Of a stretch of DNA of 58,482 nucleotides, positions 35,061 to 43,530 are shown one piece after another. The first letter of the stretch is position 1; every line of letters begins with the position of its first letter. Position numbers and translations under genes: made by a program. The stretch comes from an uncultured Planctomycetia bacterium. Lineage in GTDB: Bacteria; Planctomycetota; UBA1135; GCA-002686595. A model generated the notes under the pieces. The model did not search any database. It worked only from the letters and a program-made list of their open reading frames with translations, and was not told the origin of the DNA. The DNA lies in the NCBI GenBank assembly GCA_938003765.1, contig CALKYE010000077.1, positions 1 to 58,482 on the forward strand, given 5' to 3'.

Positions 35061-37775
35061 ATGACGACCACGAGCTTGCCCTCGGAGTCCGAGTTCGACC
35101 CGCGCGCGCAGGAGCTGTTCTTCGCGTTCTGTGAACGGATCGAACGCGGAGAGAAGCCCGACTTCGAAGCGCTGTGCGCGACGCATCCCGAGCACGAACG
35201 CGAGCTGCGCGAGATGTCGGCGCTGCAACGATTCGCCGACGATCTCGCTGGCCGCGCCGTGCACACGGACGGCGGAGTGCTCCAGCAACTGCACGAGCGC
35301 TTCGGCGAGTCCTTAGCGTCGAGTCCGGGCCTCGACGCCGAGTCCGCGTCGCGCTGGGAGTTGTTCGAACGCCTGCAAGGCGACGGGCCTCGCGACAAGC
35401 GCTATCGATTGCTCGGCAAAGTCGCCGAGGGCGGCATGGGCGCGATCCTGCGCGTGTGGGACGAAGAGCTGCGCCGCACGCTCGCGATGAAGGTCGTGCT
35501 CGGCAAGGGCGGCGTCGCGAGCGGCGAAACGCCGGCGGTCGATCCCAAGACGCTCGGGCGCTTCCTCGAAGAGGCGCAGATCACCGGCCAGCTCGACCAC
35601 CCCGGCATCGTGCCGGTGCACGAGCTCGGCCTGGACGCCGCGGGCCGCGTGTACTTCACGATGAAGCTCGTGAAGGGAGAGGACCTCAAGGCGGTCTTCG
35701 AGCACGTCCACGCGGGCCACAAGGATTGGAACCAGGTCCGCGCGCTCAACGTGATGCTGCGCGTATGCGAGGCGGTCGCCTACGCGCATTCGAAGAACGT
35801 CGTGCACCGCGACCTGAAGCCGGCCAACGTGATGGTCGGCAAGTTCGGCGAGGTGTACGTGATGGACTGGGGCCTGGCGCGCGTGCTGGGCCGCGAGGAC
35901 AAGCACGATCTGCGCCTGCGGCCGGAAAGTGCGGCCAGCGCCAGCGTCGTGCGCACCGAGCGCCGCGAACAGCGCGACAGCACGCCCGACTCACCGCTAG
36001 TGACGATGGACGGCGACGTGGTCGGCACGCCCAGCTACATGCCGCCCGAGCAGGCGCGTGGTCAGCTCGACAAGCTCGGCCCCCACTCCGACGTCTACGC
36101 GATCGGCGCGATGCTCTACCAGCTCGCGACCGGCCGCCTGCCCTACGTGCCGGCCGAGGGCCGCGTTTCGCAGCACACGATCCTCGCCGCCGTGCTGCGC
36201 GGCCCGCCGGAGCCGCTCGAGTCGCTCGCGCCGCGCACGCCGCCCGAGCTGGTCGCGATCATCGAGAAGGCGATGCAGCGCGAGATAACAGCGCGCTATC
36301 CAACGACGATGGCTCTCGCCGACGATCTGCGCGCGTACCTCGACGGCCGCGTGGTCGCGGCCTACGAGGCCGGCGCGTGGGCCGAAACGCGCAAGTGGGT
36401 GCAACGAAACAAACCGCTGGCCGCGTCGCTGGCGGCAGCTGTGCTCGCGCTGCTCGGCGGCGTCGCGTTCTCGGTCAACTTCGCCCGCGAGACCGAGGCA
36501 GCCAACGTTGCGCTGCGCGCCGCGAGCCGCAAAGGCAGACTGAGCGGCATGATCCAGGACCTCGCGCGTCTGCGCGCGCAGAGCCGGACGCTCGATGGCC
36601 TCGACCAACTCGGCAAACCTGCCTTCCTCTGGTGGATCGAGGAGTCCGAGAAGCTCCTGAATGGCCAGGAGGAGGACCTCACGCGCGGCATCGACTGGCG
36701 TCCTGGCCTGAAGGACGTGCAGGCGAAGCTCGCAGAGCTCGACGCAAACTCGAGTCGTGACAGCGCTGCAGAGTGGCTGCGCTCACAGCTCGCGACACTC
36801 GAGACGGATCTCCAATGGCAAGCGCAGATGCTCGTCGTCGCGAAGGAGGCCGCACTCAGCGACAAGGCGAGGGCGCGCTGGGCTGAAGCAATCGAGGGAA
36901 TCTCGAAGGCGCCGAAGTACGCGGGCCAGAAGTGGCCGAGCGGCGAGCGCCTGACGCCGCAACTGGGCCTGCTGCCGCTCGGCGAGAACCCTGTGACCGG
37001 CCTGTGGGAGTTCGTTCACTTGCAGACCGGCACGGAACCGAAGCTCGGCCCGGACGGCCGCGTGCTGCGCGATGCCGATGGGCGACTCACGCTGACGCCG
37101 GAGACCGGAATGGTCTTCGTGCTCTTGCCCGGCGGCCGTGTGCCGAAGAGCACCGTCGACGACGGCCAACTGGACTGGATCACTCAAGTGGACCTCGATC
37201 CGTTCTTCCTCTCGAAGTACGAGATGACGCACGAGCAGTGGGACCGTGTGTCGTTGCGGCGGGGTTTCCACTACCAAGGCGACACGCCGCTCGTTCCTGC
37301 GAACGGCATCAGTTGGGACGACATCACCGCGATGCTGCAACGCGAGGTCGGGTGGTGCGGCTTCCCTAGCGAGGCGCAATGGGAATACGGCTGCCGCGGC
37401 GGGACGCGCACGCTCTGGACGACCGGAGACGACAAGAAGGAACTCGTCGGCGTGGCGAGCATCGACTACCTGGAGGATTACACGAGCCAGATGGTTCTCT
37501 GCGCCACCGGGACTCTGCACGCCAATGCCCTCGGCCTGCACGACGCGCATGGAAACGTGTGGGAGTGGTGTGGCGATAACTTTCAGGCGATCGCGCCGCC
37601 GCGTGATCGCAACGGGCTGCGAGACGACAGCGTTTCCGGCACCCTGCGGGTCCTGCGCGGCGGCAGCCGGCGAGACCCCGCCTGGGTGTCGAGGTCGGCG
37701 AGCCGGATGGGCATTGGGTCTGAGTCCCGGCTCGACGGCACCGGCGTTCGGCCCTCCAAGCACATCACGCGTTAG
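35061..37775 (+). CDS. Ser/Thr protein kinase fused to a formylglycine-enzyme-like (SUMF1) domain
   Basis: This is a 904-residue protein. A short N-terminal region precedes the kinase domain (about 115-440), with Gly-Glu/Gly-Gly-Met-Gly-Ala-Ile in the loop, Met-Lys-Val-Val-Leu, His-Arg-Asp-Leu-Lys-Pro-Ala-Asn and Asp-Trp-Gly-Leu-Ala. Phe of the DFG motif is Trp, which is common in this kinase group. A membrane segment lies at about 452-473 and a helical stalk reaches about 660. The last about 220 residues are an FGE-sulfatase-type domain with Gly-Met-Val-Phe-Val, Phe-Pro-Ser-Glu-Ala-Gln-Trp-Glu-Tyr, His-Gly-Asn-Val-Trp-Glu-Trp-Cys and Arg-Gly-Gly-Ser. This domain is much better preserved than in the kinase at 15494. 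Confidence 0.9.
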   Translation: MTTTSLPSESEFDPRAQELFFAFCERIERGEKPDFEALCATHPEHERELREMSALQRFADDLAGRAVHTDGGVLQQLHERFGESLASSPGLDAESASRWELFERLQGDGPRDKRYRLLGKVAEGGMGAILRVWDEELRRTLAMKVVLGKGGVASGETPAVDPKTLGRFLEEAQITGQLDHPGIVPVHELGLDAAGRVYFTMKLVKGEDLKAVFEHVHAGHKDWNQVRALNVMLRVCEAVAYAHSKNVVHRDLKPANVMVGKFGEVYVMDWGLARVLGREDKHDLRLRPESAASASVVRTERREQRDSTPDSPLVTMDGDVVGTPSYMPPEQARGQLDKLGPHSDVYAIGAMLYQLATGRLPYVPAEGRVSQHTILAAVLRGPPEPLESLAPRTPPELVAIIEKAMQREITARYPTTMALADDLRAYLDGRVVAAYEAGAWAETRKWVQRNKPLAASLAAAVLALLGGVAFSVNFARETEAANVALRAASRKGRLSGMIQDLARLRAQSRTLDGLDQLGKPAFLWWIEESEKLLNGQEEDLTRGIDWRPGLKDVQAKLAELDANSSRDSAAEWLRSQLATLETDLQWQAQMLVVAKEAALSDKARARWAEAIEGISKAPKYAGQKWPSGERLTPQLGLLPLGENPVTGLWEFVHLQTGTEPKLGPDGRVLRDADGRLTLTPETGMVFVLLPGGRVPKSTVDDGQLDWITQVDLDPFFLSKYEMTHEQWDRVSLRRGFHYQGDTPLVPANGISWDDITAMLQREVGWCGFPSEAQWEYGCRGGTRTLWTTGDDKKELVGVASIDYLEDYTSQMVLCATGTLHANALGLHDAHGNVWEWCGDNFQAIAPPRDRNGLRDDSVSGTLRVLRGGSRRDPAWVSRSASRMGIGSESRLDGTGVRPSKHITR

Positions 37776-38114
37776 CCATTCACCGCTTCACCTCCGGAAA
37801 GCGCCCGCACTGGTAGCTGCGAGGTGCCGAGCGAGCTCGCCCAGCCGCCGCCGGTCGAGCGCCGGCACGACCCGTGGCCAGTTGACCTCAACCGCCCATG
37901 CCGGCCCCGGCTGCCGGCAGCGGGGAGTCGGGCGCGCCCGCGGGAGCCGAAGCGCCCGCGGCCGCGGCAATCGCACGCGCACCGGCGACGACGCACCGGC
38001 AGCCAGCCTGAGCCCAAACTGCTGACTTCGCCACGGGATACTCGACACTTTGCGGCACGAGCGACGCGGCGCGCGGCATGCCCGACGGCCCGGGCCTGGG
38101 ACCGTTGCTGCCGG
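37776..38114. other. Non-coding interval before the nucleotidyltransferase pair
   Basis: Only GC-rich, low-information sequence is seen; the open frames on both strands look like chance. A minus-strand frame (37888-38133) is Ala/Gly-rich and has no ribosome site. Confidence 0.45.
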
Positions 38115-38142
38115 TTGCGGAAACGCCGATCAAGCGTATGAT
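38115..38142 (+). promoter_or_regulatory. Promoter of the nucleotidyltransferase/winged-helix pair
   Basis: TTGCGG (38115-38120) and TATGAT (38137-38142; five of six matches) are 16 bp apart. The -10 is embedded in the left arm of a perfect inverted repeat, so binding of a regulator there would block transcription. Confidence 0.6.
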
Positions 38143-38166
38143 CTTCCCGATCCGAGAGGATCATAC
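38136..38166. promoter_or_regulatory. Palindromic operator (GTATGATC / GATCATAC)
   Basis: Perfect 8-bp inverted arms (38136-38143 and 38159-38166) are separated by 15 bp, giving a 23-bp centre-to-centre spacing of about two helical turns. The element covers the -10 and ends one base before the GTG start. This is the layout expected of an autoregulated operon; the winged-helix product of the second gene is the candidate binder. Confidence 0.6.
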
Positions 38167-38167
38167 C

Positions 38168-38752
38168 GTGCCCGACCTCGACCACGAACGCCTGAACGAA
38201 GCCCTCTTGGCCCTGGGAGAGACCCTTGCCTTCCGCGGCCAGTCCGCCGCCTTCGCGGTGATCGGAGGGTCGGGGCTGCTGCTCCTGGGAGCCGTGGAGC
38301 GCGCCACCCACGACGTCGACATCGTGGCGTTGGTCGACGGTGAGCGACTCGATCGCGCGCAGCCGCTGCCTGCTGCCTTGCACGAGGCTGCGCGGGACGT
38401 GGCCGACGCCCTGGGTCTCGACCCGAACTGGATCAATCCGGGCCCGACAGCGCTACTCGACTTCGGTTTGCCGCACGGCTTCGTCGAGCGCAGTTCGATC
38501 CGCCGATTCGGCGCACTCGTCGTCCACGTCGCGAGCCGCTTCGACCAGATCCACTTCAAGCTCTACGCGGCGACGGATCAGGGGCCGCGCAGCAAGCACA
38601 CCGGCGACTTGCGCGCGTTGTCGCCATCGAGCGACGAGCTGCTCGCGGCCGCGCGTTGGTGTCGCACTCACGATCCGTCGCCTGGGTTCCTCACGTCGCT
38701 CCGCGGAGCCTTGGCCTTGTTCGAAGCGGAGGTGGGCGATGAAGAGCTCTAG
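38168..38752 (+). CDS. Nucleotidyltransferase-fold protein (AbiEii/DUF6036-like)
   Basis: This is a 194-residue protein with a minimal nucleotidyltransferase core. Ile-Gly-Gly-Ser-Gly (32-36) and Thr-His-Asp-Val-Asp-Ile-Val (47-53) provide the Gly-Gly-Ser helix and the two metal-binding Asp residues (49 and 51). Such proteins transfer NMP to tRNA or protein and act as toxins or antitoxins in AbiE- and MNT-type systems. GTG 38168 is chosen because GAGAGGA lies 7 nt upstream; earlier in-frame starts would place the operator inside the gene. It overlaps the following gene by 14 nt. Confidence 0.75.
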   Translation: MPDLDHERLNEALLALGETLAFRGQSAAFAVIGGSGLLLLGAVERATHDVDIVALVDGERLDRAQPLPAALHEAARDVADALGLDPNWINPGPTALLDFGLPHGFVERSSIRRFGALVVHVASRFDQIHFKLYAATDQGPRSKHTGDLRALSPSSDELLAAARWCRTHDPSPGFLTSLRGALALFEAEVGDEEL

Positions 38753-39680
38753 CGCGATCGAGGAGCTGCGCGCGCGAGTCGTCGACTACGCGTGGAGCGC
38801 CTGGAGCAGCCTGGGCGTCTCGGGTTGGCGTCCGAGCACGTTCCCTGCGTGCATCGACATCGACGCGTTGGTGTTGCTCACCGGGCGCCTCGGCGACGCC
38901 GACGCGCGTCTGCGCGACGAGTCACTCGACTGGTGCGCGGCCAACATCGCGTTCGTCTCGCGCTCTCGCATCGAGCACCTGCGCAAGGACGGCGTTGCGG
39001 GCCTCGCGTGGGCGGCCTACGCAGGGACGCTGCAGCGCGTCACGAAGCAGCGCTGGCCCGGCGCTGGCGAGCCGTTCGAATGGCGCGCGTCGGGCAAGTC
39101 GCGGCTGGGCCAACGCAACGAAGGCGCGACGCTAGGCCTGCGCTGTCGCGCACTCTTCGGGGCCACGGCGCGCAGCGAAGTCCTGCGCATCCTGCTGCTC
39201 GAGGGCGAGGCGCGCGGGTTCGACGCGCGCGATCTCGCGGCGGAAGCCGCGTACACCAAGCGCTCGATCGGCGAAGCGCTCGAGAGCCTCGCGGCCGCCG
39301 GAATCGTGCGCTCGACCGCGGTCGGAAACAGCCTGCGCTTCCAACTCGCGCGTCGCGCGGAGCTCGAAGCGTTGCTCGCGCCCCTGCCGGTCGTACGCAC
39401 CAGCCAACGCGCGTTCTGCCGCGTCGTGGCTACGGTGCTCGAGACCTGCGAGGCTGCAAAGTCCGCGTCCCCACGCGTGCAGCAAGTGGAGAGCGCGCGA
39501 ATCGCCCGAACGCTCGCGGCCGACGTGCAGCGCATCGACCCAACTTCGAGCTGGCTCGGCTCTCAGCCGCAAGCACTCGACGAGTGGCTGCCGTGGAGCA
39601 TTGCGCTCTGCGCGACGCAGTCAGGCGCGGCGGCCGCCAAGTCGCGGGGCTCTGCGAAAGCCCGCGCCCGTCACGGATAA
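38739..39680 (+). CDS. Winged-helix protein paired with the nucleotidyltransferase
   Basis: This is a 313-residue protein starting at ATG 38739, inside the end of the nucleotidyltransferase gene. The N-terminal about 130 residues are a helical domain of unknown type. Residues about 148-200 form a winged helix: Ser-Glu-Val-Leu-Arg-Ile-Leu-Leu-Leu, then Ala-Ala-Tyr-Thr-Lys-Arg-Ser-Ile as recognition helix, then Gly-Ile-Val-Arg-Ser as wing. A C-terminal about 100-residue helical part ends in a basic tail. It is the likely DNA-binding partner that represses the operon. Its 3' end overlaps the end of queF by 10 nt, tail to tail. The combination suggests a toxin-antitoxin-like unit, but no exact family is recognised. 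Confidence 0.7.
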   Translation: MKSSSAIEELRARVVDYAWSAWSSLGVSGWRPSTFPACIDIDALVLLTGRLGDADARLRDESLDWCAANIAFVSRSRIEHLRKDGVAGLAWAAYAGTLQRVTKQRWPGAGEPFEWRASGKSRLGQRNEGATLGLRCRALFGATARSEVLRILLLEGEARGFDARDLAAEAAYTKRSIGEALESLAAAGIVRSTAVGNSLRFQLARRAELEALLAPLPVVRTSQRAFCRVVATVLETCEAAKSASPRVQQVESARIARTLAADVQRIDPTSSWLGSQPQALDEWLPWSIALCATQSGAAAAKSRGSAKARARHG

Positions 39681-40021
39681 CTCGCCTCGACCACCGTGTG
39701 GATCCCGCCGCGCACCATGAAGTCGCCCTCGACCACCATCTTGTGCGGCGCGAGCAGCGCTACGAGATCGTCGAGGATCTGGTTGGTCACGGCCTCGTGG
39801 AAGGCGCCCTGGTCGCGGTAGGACCACAGGTAGAGCTTGAGGCTCTTGAGTTCGACGCAGCGCTCGGCCGGCGTGTAGCGGATGCGAATCGTGGCGAAGT
39901 CGGGCTGGCCGGTCTTGGGGCACAGGCAGGTGAACTCGGGGCACTCGAAGCGGATCTCGAACTCGCGGCCCGGCCGCGGACTCGGGAACCACTCCAGTTG
40001 CTTCGTGGGCTGTGAGGGCAT
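39671..40021 (-). CDS. queF: NADPH-dependent 7-cyano-7-deazaguanine (preQ0) reductase, QueF
   Basis: QueF reduces preQ0 nitrile to the amine preQ1 in queuosine synthesis. The 116-residue protein is the short YkvM type. The catalytic nucleophile Cys34 lies in Leu-Cys-Pro-Lys-Thr-Gly-Gln-Pro-Asp-Phe. The family signature Glu-Leu-Lys-Ser-Leu-Lys-Leu-Tyr follows at 57-64, then Gly-Ala-Phe-His-Glu. No other queuosine gene is in the window. Confidence 0.95.
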   Translation of the reverse strand: MPSQPTKQLEWFPSPRPGREFEIRFECPEFTCLCPKTGQPDFATIRIRYTPAERCVELKSLKLYLWSYRDQGAFHEAVTNQILDDLVALLAPHKMVVEGDFMVRGGIHTVVEASYP

Positions 40022-40122
40022 CGCGGAAATGTAGCAGCGCCGCGCGCGGGCTTGGGCGCGAAGCGGTTTGGTAGTTTGGCTCGCTTACAACCCGTCCCCC
40101 GGCGCCCCCACCGCACCTCCCG

Positions 40123-43100
40123 ATGACTTCGTCCACCCGCCAGCGCGGGCTCGTCCTGCTCGCGCTGTTCCTGTCCGGACTTGCAGGCCTGATGCACGAA
40201 GTCGTGTGGGCCAAACTGCTGGCCAACCTCACGGGCAGCACGGCCAAGGCGCACGCGGTCGTGCTGGGCGTGTTCATGGGCGGCCTCGCGCTCGGCGCGG
40301 TGCTGTTCGGCAAGCGCTCGGACAAGCGCGAGCGCCCGTTGATGGTGTACGTGGTGCTCGAGGTCCTGATCGGCCTGTACTGCATCGCGCTGCCCTGGCT
40401 GACGGGCATCGCCGGCGCGATGTACGAGAGCGTGGCCGCCGCAACCTTCGAGCAGGCCGGCCTGAAGACGGTGCTGCGCCTGGTGCTCTCGCTCGGCGTG
40501 ATCACGGTCCCGGCGGTGATGATGGGCGGCACGCTGCCGGTGCTGGCGCGCTACCTCGTGCAAGAGGTCGCGCAGACGCGCAAGGCGGTCGCGAGCCTGT
40601 ACGCGCTCAACAACATCGGCGCGGTGATCGGCTCGGGCCTCGCGGGCTTCTACCTGCTGCCCCAGTTCGGCATCTACGGCTCGCTGATCGCCGCCTCGTC
40701 GCTCAACTTCGTCGCCGCGGCGATGGTCTGGCTGGCCGACTCGCGCACGACGATGAGCGCGCAGCCGACCGAGCACGAAGCGCCGCCGACGGAGCACTAC
40801 ACGCGCGGTCAGTTCTCGGCCACGCTGTGGGCCCTGGCGCTCGCCGGCTTCGCGGCCATGGGCTACGAGATCGTGTACCTGCGCATCATCGCGCTGGGCC
40901 TGGGCTCTTCGACGTTCTCGTTCACGGTGATGCTGATGTGCTTCATCACCGGCATCGGCCTGGGCAGCGGAGTGATCTCGCTGATCAACGTGCGCAAGCC
41001 GCTGGCGCTGCTCGCGCTCTCGCAGTTCGGCGTGATCATCACGGTGGCGCTCTCGACCTACGTGGTCGAGCACCTGCCCTACTGGGTCAGCTCGATGCGC
41101 ACCGAGCTGCTCGTGTGGAGCGACGATCCGACGGTGATGCTGGCCGACGCGGAGAAGCCCTACGGCTTCGAGCGCTTCCTCACCGGCCAGGCGCTGATCT
41201 GCTTCGCCATGCTGATCCTGCCGACGATGCTGATCGGCATGGGCTTCCCGCTGGTCTCGCAGATCCAGGCGCGCAGCGCGGCGAGCATCGGCGGCACGGT
41301 CGGCTCGACCTACGCCTGGAACACGATCGGCAACGTGCTCGGCGTGACGGTCACGAGCCTGTTCCTGATGCCGAACCTGGGCATCGACGGCGCGTTGCAC
41401 TTCAACCTCGGGCTCAACATGGCCGCCGCGCTGCTGCTGCTGTTCGCCGCGACCGAGTTCCCGCTCGTTCAGCGCGCGACCACGCTCGTCGCGACGCTCG
41501 GCGTGCTGGCCTTCTACGCCGTCGGTCTTTCGCACTGGCACAAGACGCTGAACCACGCCGAAGGGCACCTGCGCCTGCGCCGGCCGCTGCCCTCGCAGCT
41601 CGAAGACAACGAGCTCGTGCGCTCGCGCTACCCCGCCACCAGTTTCGAGGCCTGGAAGCGCAAGCACATCCGCGACAACGATCCCAAGAAGGATGGCTGG
41701 GACGAGTTCTATCTGCAGGAGGACGCCGACGCGACCGTGATGGGCGTGCGGCGCGATCGCAACGCGGCGATCTACATCAACAGCAAGGGCGACGCCTCGA
41801 CCGGGCCGCTCGACATGATCACCTTCGTGCTCTCGGGTCACATCCCGATGCTGTTCCTGCCCGACGCCAAGGACGTGATGGTGATCGGCCACGGCTCGGG
41901 CGTGACCACCGGCGCGATGAGCCTGCACCCCTCCGTCGAGCGCATCGACGTGGTCGAGATCTCCAAGGCGGTGCTCGACGCGGACTATCTGTTCAAGCCC
42001 TTCAACCACCAGGTCCTCGACAACCCCAAGACGCACGTCTACCAGGACGACGCGCGCACCTTCCTGCGCACGGTCCCGCGCAAGTACGACCTGATCGTCT
42101 CGCAGCCCTCCAACCCCTGGATCGCGGGCATCGGCAGCCTGTTCACCGACGACTTCTACCGCGACTGCAAGGCGCGCCTGAATCCGGGCGGCGTGATGAT
42201 GGTGTGGTTCCACCACTACGAGCAGTCCAACGAGACGATCGAGCTGATCGTGCGCACGATCAACTCCGAGTTCCCGCACGTCGAGGCCTTCATGACGGTC
42301 GAGTCCGACGTGATCTGCCTGGCGTCTCTCGAGCCTTTGCAACCGGACTTCGCGCGGATGGAAGAGCGCTTCGACGTGCCCGAGATCCGTCAGGACCTCG
42401 CGCGCGTCACGTGCTTCAACCTGGCCACGCTGTTCGCCTACCACGGCGCCAGCCCGGCCCACTTCCGCGCGCTCAGCGGTGTCGGTCCGCTCAACACCGA
42501 CGACCACCAACTGCTCGAGTACAAGGGCGCGCGCAACATGTTCCTCGGTCGCAACGCCGACCTGCTCGAGAAGGACCCGGGCTTCGACTTCGGGCCCGAC
42601 GGGACCAGTCCGCAGCACTACCTCGACCAGTACATCGCCTGGCGCGCGCAGCAGGGCGAGCCGATCTCGGTGAGCGAGATGGACGTCGCGTTCGTGATGG
42701 TGAAGAACATCCTCACGGGCGAACACCGCTGCACGCAGCTCCTCGAGCGGAGGCGGCAGATGAACGCCGGCGTGCAGGCGCGCTACGCGCGCGCGTCGCG
42801 CGGCGCGCGCGTTCCGCTTGAGCAAATGGCCTTCTCCGAGGCCTTCAACTGGGGCCAATTCGTGATGGCCACCGAAGGTCCCGAGGCGGGCCTGGCGTAC
42901 TTCAGGCGCGCCGCTGAGCTCGAGCCCGCGCACTCGCCGACCGCGCTCACGATCGCTTCGGCGCTCGCCAACCTCGGACGCCACGAGGAGGCGACGGCCG
43001 AACTCCAGCGCGTGAGCGACGCCGGCACGCGCCGCACAGACCCCAAGCTCCAGCTCGCGCAGTTCGCGATGCGCTCGGGTCAGACCGAGACGGCCACCAA

Positions 43101-43428
43101 GCTGTTCAGCGAGCTGATCGAGTACGAGGACAACGCGCTGGCGCTGATGTACATGGGCGAACTGGCGATCCTCACGCGCAACGCGTTCGAGGAAGCGGTC
43201 AAGCTGTGGAAGCGCGCCATCGAGCGCGATCCCAAGCTGCGCGAGGTCTCGCTCAACTACGTCATGCTCCTGCGCAACACGGCGCTGAACAACGCGGACC
43301 TCAGCGAGTTCGAGAAGCAGCGCCGATTGAATCTGGCCTACTCCGAAGCGCTGTGGGCTTCGTTCACGCACCCGCAGGACGAGACCGCGAAGAACCTGGT
43401 GCGCGAGCTCCAGCCGCTGGTCAAGTAG
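40123..43428 (+). CDS. Fused MFS-like membrane / spermidine-synthase-like / TPR protein
   Basis: This is a 1101-residue protein. Residues about 1-470 contain about twelve to fourteen membrane segments with an MFS-like cadence (Leu-Phe-Leu-Ser-Gly-Leu-Ala-Gly-Leu at the start). Residues about 530-800 are a spermidine-synthase-type methyltransferase fold: Val-Ile-Gly-His-Gly-Ser-Gly-Val-Thr-Thr-Gly, Val-Val-Glu-Ile and Ser-Gln-Pro-Ser-Asn-Pro-Trp. The C-terminal part (about 870-1100) is TPR-like. Enzymatic activity of these fusion proteins is unknown; aminopropyl transfer is not assured. The gene stands alone. Confidence 0.85.
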   Translation: MTSSTRQRGLVLLALFLSGLAGLMHEVVWAKLLANLTGSTAKAHAVVLGVFMGGLALGAVLFGKRSDKRERPLMVYVVLEVLIGLYCIALPWLTGIAGAMYESVAAATFEQAGLKTVLRLVLSLGVITVPAVMMGGTLPVLARYLVQEVAQTRKAVASLYALNNIGAVIGSGLAGFYLLPQFGIYGSLIAASSLNFVAAAMVWLADSRTTMSAQPTEHEAPPTEHYTRGQFSATLWALALAGFAAMGYEIVYLRIIALGLGSSTFSFTVMLMCFITGIGLGSGVISLINVRKPLALLALSQFGVIITVALSTYVVEHLPYWVSSMRTELLVWSDDPTVMLADAEKPYGFERFLTGQALICFAMLILPTMLIGMGFPLVSQIQARSAASIGGTVGSTYAWNTIGNVLGVTVTSLFLMPNLGIDGALHFNLGLNMAAALLLLFAATEFPLVQRATTLVATLGVLAFYAVGLSHWHKTLNHAEGHLRLRRPLPSQLEDNELVRSRYPATSFEAWKRKHIRDNDPKKDGWDEFYLQEDADATVMGVRRDRNAAIYINSKGDASTGPLDMITFVLSGHIPMLFLPDAKDVMVIGHGSGVTTGAMSLHPSVERIDVVEISKAVLDADYLFKPFNHQVLDNPKTHVYQDDARTFLRTVPRKYDLIVSQPSNPWIAGIGSLFTDDFYRDCKARLNPGGVMMVWFHHYEQSNETIELIVRTINSEFPHVEAFMTVESDVICLASLEPLQPDFARMEERFDVPEIRQDLARVTCFNLATLFAYHGASPAHFRALSGVGPLNTDDHQLLEYKGARNMFLGRNADLLEKDPGFDFGPDGTSPQHYLDQYIAWRAQQGEPISVSEMDVAFVMVKNILTGEHRCTQLLERRRQMNAGVQARYARASRGARVPLEQMAFSEAFNWGQFVMATEGPEAGLAYFRRAAELEPAHSPTALTIASALANLGRHEEATAELQRVSDAGTRRTDPKLQLAQFAMRSGQTETATKLFSELIEYEDNALALMYMGELAILTRNAFEEAVKLWKRAIERDPKLREVSLNYVMLLRNTALNNADLSEFEKQRRLNLAYSEALWASFTHPQDETAKNLVRELQPLVK

Positions 43429-43530
43429 CGCGGCCTGAACCCGCGGAGCTCCGTCGCGCGGAGTTTCGTCGCGCCGCGCGCTCAGGCGGCGCGCGAATCC
43501 CACCAGGCATCGCTCGCGATGCGAGCGCGA

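Noticed and set aside
37888..38133. Possible 81-residue minus-strand gene upstream of the nucleotidyltransferase pair
   Set aside because: It is Ala/Gly/Pro-rich, has no start signal and its start overlaps the promoter/operator of the divergent pair.
38136..39680. Calling the pair a standard AbiE or HEPN/MNT toxin-antitoxin system
   Set aside because: Gene order and the partner's domain layout differ and no HEPN motif is present, so only a toxin-antitoxin-like reading is offered.
39787..43503. A 1238-residue minus-strand open frame over the spermidine-synthase-like gene
   Set aside because: It is Arg/Glu/Val-rich with no recognisable domain and is fully explained as antisense of the membrane fusion protein.
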